Source: Chloroflexota bacterium
GTDB lineage: Bacteria > Chloroflexota > Dehalococcoidia > SAR202 > UBA11138
NCBI GenBank assembly: GCA_022566975.1
Contig: JADFHV010000111.1
Coordinates: 1-6,996, forward strand
DNA: 6,996 nucleotides
Direction of reading: 5' to 3'
Positions 5,096-6,996 of the stretch are shown here, piece by piece (positions within the stretch are counted from its first letter, which is position 1; the number at the start of each line of letters is the position of its first letter). The notes beneath the pieces are model-generated. The model was given only the letters and a program-made list of their open reading frames with translations, was not told where the DNA came from and ran no database searches. A program made the position numbers and the translations under genes.

Positions 5096-6859
5096 TCAGG
5101 CCTCTTCGTCGGAGACGATCGCCAGGTGGAGCTCGTCGAGCTGCTCCTGGTCGATGGGCCCCGGGGCCTCAAACAGCGGGTCCACCCCGGTCTGCGTCTT
5201 TGGGAAGGCGATGACGTCGCGTATGTTTTCGTTCCCGATGAGGGTCATGATGAGCCGGTCGATTCCCGGCGCTATGCCGCCGTGAGGCGGCGCGCCGTAC
5301 TCCAGGGCCGTGAGCAGATGGCCGAAGCGTGCATCGATCTGCTCATCGGTGTAGCCCAGGGCCCTGAAAATCCTCTCCTGCAGCTCCCTCTTGTGCACCC
5401 GGATGCTGCCGCTGGCAAGCTCCGAGCCGTTACACACCAGGTCGTAGCAGTGAGCGACGACGCGGCCCGGATCGCTCTCGATGTACTGGGAGTAGCCGTC
5501 TTTGGGCAATGTAAAGGCGTGGTGCGTGGCGTCCCACCGCTCCTCTTCCTCGCTCCACTCGAACAGCGGGAAGTCCACCACGAACGCGAAGGCCAGGAGG
5601 TTGGGGTCCGCCAGGCCCAGCCGGCGCCCCATCTCGTGACGTAGCGAGCTCAGGGCCACGTTGGTGGACTTGGCCGGGCCCGCGATGATGAGGATCAGGT
5701 CACCGACCTCAGCCTCGGTGCGCCGGGCTATCGCCTTGACCTGGTCCAGCGACAGGAAGCGGGAGACCGCCGACCGCACCTGGTCCTGGGTCAGCTCCTC
5801 GATGGGACCCGACTCTCCGGTGAGGCCCAGAGTGACCAGGCCCTTTGCCCCCCTCTCCTTGACGAACTCGGTGAGCTCGTCGAGCTGCCTTCGGGAGTAA
5901 GAGGCGCACCCTGGAGCCCTGAATCCCTTGACCACACCCCCGTCGGCCAACACCGACTGGAAGACCCGGAACTCCGTCTCCGAGGCGATGTCGGCAAGGT
6001 CGGCCATCTCTAGGCCGAACCTGAGGTCCGGCTTGTCGGTGCCGTATATCTGCATGGACTCGGCGTAGGTGAGTCTTGGGAAAGGCTTGTGCATCCACTT
6101 GTCTGGGAACAGGGCCTCCACGAGGGCGGTGTAGAGCTCCTCCGTCAGACCGAGGACATCGTTCTCCTCCACAAAGCTCATCTCGACATCGAGCTGGGTA
6201 TGCTCCACAACGCGGTCGGCCCGCGGGTCCTCGTCGCGGAAGCAGCGTGCGATCTGGAAATACTTCTCTACACCGGCAACCATGAGGAGTTGCTTGAGCT
6301 GCTGAGGCGATTGGGGTAGGGCGTAGAAGCGTCCGGGATACAGCCGGCTGGGCACCAGGAAATCCCGGGCCCCCTCGGGCGTGCTCTTGATCAGGATGGG
6401 GGTCTCGATCTCCAGGAACCCTCGCTGGTCCAGAAAGTCCCTGATGAACTTGACGACACGGTGGCGGGTTATCAGAATGTCGCGCATACCCGCCCGGCGG
6501 AGGTCTACGTAGCGGTACTTCATCCGCAGGAACTCGTCTACCTCGGCGCTCTCGTCGTTGACATAGAAGGGGGGCGTCTTCGACTCGTTCAGGACCGTTA
6601 GCTGCTCGGCCGCAACCTCCACTTCCCCCGTCGCCAACTCCCGATTTTCGGTCCCCTCCGGCCTCTGCTGGACCTGGCCTACTACGGTGACCACCCACTC
6701 GTTCCGCAGGGCACCTGCCTGGGTGTGCGCCTCAGGCGTGTGCTCCGGGTTGAACACTACCTGAACGATTCCTTCCCTGTCCCGCAGATCGATGAACGTC
6801 AGGCCCCCGTGGTCTCGTCTCCGGTGCACCCATCCGGCGAGCGTCACGACTTTGCCCAC
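5096..6859 (-). CDS. aspS: aspartyl-tRNA synthetase (bacterial type, probably non-discriminating); 5' end uncertain
   Basis: A class II synthetase charging tRNA-Asp with aspartate in the cytosol. Domains in order are an N-terminal OB-fold anticodon-binding domain (about 1-95, AGWVHRRRDHGGLTFIDLRD), motif 1 (about 141-155, DFLDQRGFLEIETP), the flipping loop TPEGARDFLVPSR (160-172), motif 2 with Arg208 in FRDEDPRADR, the bacteria-specific GAD insertion (about 285-400), and motif 3 with Arg535 in GGIAPGIDR. His17 in RDHGG and Gly69 in RPEGT match determinants known for the non-discriminating Pseudomonas enzyme (its His31 and about Gly81), so it may also make Asp-tRNA-Asn for GatCAB. Motif 2 reads RVVEHTQ where many have RQPEFTQ. 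The 587 aa given start at a GTG (6859), the only conventional start in this window. However, the preceding in-frame codons encode HYHCGDVRREHVG, matching the usual AspRS N-terminus (HYCGELRxEHVG). The real protein therefore begins further upstream; the frame is open to the window edge. Confidence 0.96.
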   Translation of the reverse strand: MGKVVTLAGWVHRRRDHGGLTFIDLRDREGIVQVVFNPEHTPEAHTQAGALRNEWVVTVVGQVQQRPEGTENRELATGEVEVAAEQLTVLNESKTPPFYVNDESAEVDEFLRMKYRYVDLRRAGMRDILITRHRVVKFIRDFLDQRGFLEIETPILIKSTPEGARDFLVPSRLYPGRFYALPQSPQQLKQLLMVAGVEKYFQIARCFRDEDPRADRVVEHTQLDVEMSFVEENDVLGLTEELYTALVEALFPDKWMHKPFPRLTYAESMQIYGTDKPDLRFGLEMADLADIASETEFRVFQSVLADGGVVKGFRAPGCASYSRRQLDELTEFVKERGAKGLVTLGLTGESGPIEELTQDQVRSAVSRFLSLDQVKAIARRTEAEVGDLILIIAGPAKSTNVALSSLRHEMGRRLGLADPNLLAFAFVVDFPLFEWSEEEERWDATHHAFTLPKDGYSQYIESDPGRVVAHCYDLVCNGSELASGSIRVHKRELQERIFRALGYTDEQIDARFGHLLTALEYGAPPHGGIAPGIDRLIMTLIGNENIRDVIAFPKTQTGVDPLFEAPGPIDQEQLDELHLAIVSDEEA

Positions 6860-6996
6860 ATGCTCCCGGCGGACGTCGCCGCAGTGGTAGTGAAGGACGG
6901 CTGTCTCGTCGCCTCGATGGTCGTGACGGGTAGGGCGGAGTGGCCCTACGAACGCGGGCTCCTCTTCCTTCGAGAGGGACCACTTCTGGAGGCGGC
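6860..6996 (+). CDS. possible endonuclease V-like protein fragment, divergent from aspS (cut off at window edge)
   Basis: On the plus strand a frame from ATG 6860 is open to the window end (45 codons). It reads ADVAAVVVKDGCLVASMVV, then TGRAEWPYERGLLFLREGP, then LLEA. This follows the core of endonuclease V (deoxyinosine 3' endonuclease): a hydrophobic strand, a strand ending in PY-x-x-GLL, then FREGPL. The Tyr and Glu correspond to Tyr80 and Glu89 of the Thermotoga enzyme as I recall it. The catalytic Asp strand that should precede this (VAGVDLSF-like) is not seen, because upstream lies clear antisense aspS sequence. No Shine-Dalgarno precedes ATG 6860 or the internal ATG at 6917. It could be a 5'-truncated or unusually short gene, or a chance reading of the aspS 5' extension, since both strands are open here. 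The length after 6996 would decide. Confidence 0.4.
   Translation, partial: MLPADVAAVVVKDGCLVASMVVTGRAEWPYERGLLFLREGPLLEA
6930..6949. repeat. short inverted repeat with GTAGGGC / GCCCTAC arms
   Basis: Seven-base perfect arms flank a 6-nt loop (GGAGTG). The terminal GTAGGG and CCCTAC are the same as the ends of the 28-bp palindrome at 5044-5071, so it may be a shorter or decayed relative. It falls in the disputed segment upstream of aspS, which hints that this stretch is intergenic rather than aspS coding. It could also be chance. Confidence 0.35.

Noticed and set aside
5126..5644. Plus-strand 172-codon frame at the 3' part of aspS
   Set aside because: Antisense shadow of the AspRS catalytic domain; no recognisable domain and no ribosome binding site considered.
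5709..6698. Minus-strand 329-codon frame overlapping aspS
   Set aside because: It is a shifted-frame shadow of AspRS, rich in Gly/Arg/Pro. The aspS frame carries all three class II motifs.
1..6996. CRISPR array, tRNA/rRNA, insertion sequence or phage attachment site
   Set aside because: I saw no regularly spaced repeats, no cloverleaf-like segment, no transposase frame with terminal repeats and no duplicated target site.

Overview
This 7 kb window comes from a GC-rich bacterial chromosome. Every convincing gene but one lies on the minus strand. Nothing in it fixes the taxon. The GC-rich codons, the AspRS subtype and the GTAGGG...CCCTAC intergenic palindrome would suit a free-living Chloroflexota-like (Dehalococcoidia/SAR202-type) or similar environmental lineage, but that is a weak inference. 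The content is mostly metabolic and housekeeping.

Layout, read right to left in the direction of transcription. At the right edge is aspS (aspartyl-tRNA synthetase); its true 5' end is unresolved. About 25 nt after its stop lies a perfect 28-bp palindrome. Next comes a good sigma-70-type promoter (TGGTCA, 17 nt, TATAAT). It drives a compact three-gene operon for a 2-oxoacid/acetoin dehydrogenase complex: E1 alpha, E1 beta and lipoyl E2 acyltransferase. E1 alpha and E1 beta overlap by 23 nt, and E1 beta and E2 are 8 nt apart. Downstream of E2 are a short putative hicA toxin remnant and a small HicB-family antitoxin gene. An aldo/keto reductase with an intact catalytic tetrad follows. At the left edge is the first 26 codons of another minus-strand gene, with a very strong ribosome binding site and a hydrophobic N-terminus.

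How the genes work together: E1 alpha and beta form the thiamine-pyrophosphate decarboxylase/dehydrogenase. It passes an acyl group to the lipoyl-lysine of E2, which transfers it to CoA. The E3 dihydrolipoamide dehydrogenase needed to reoxidise the lipoyl group is not in the window. The AspRS carries residues associated with non-discriminating enzymes, so it may also charge tRNA-Asn for later amidation.

The region most worth a second look is the right edge. There the AspRS-like reading continues upstream of its only in-window start codon, while the opposite strand encodes a peptide resembling the endonuclease V core. The hicA remnant beside hicB and the palindromes come next. I found no CRISPR array, tRNA, rRNA or insertion sequence, no gene-free stretch longer than 300 bases, and no convincing new multi-gene system.
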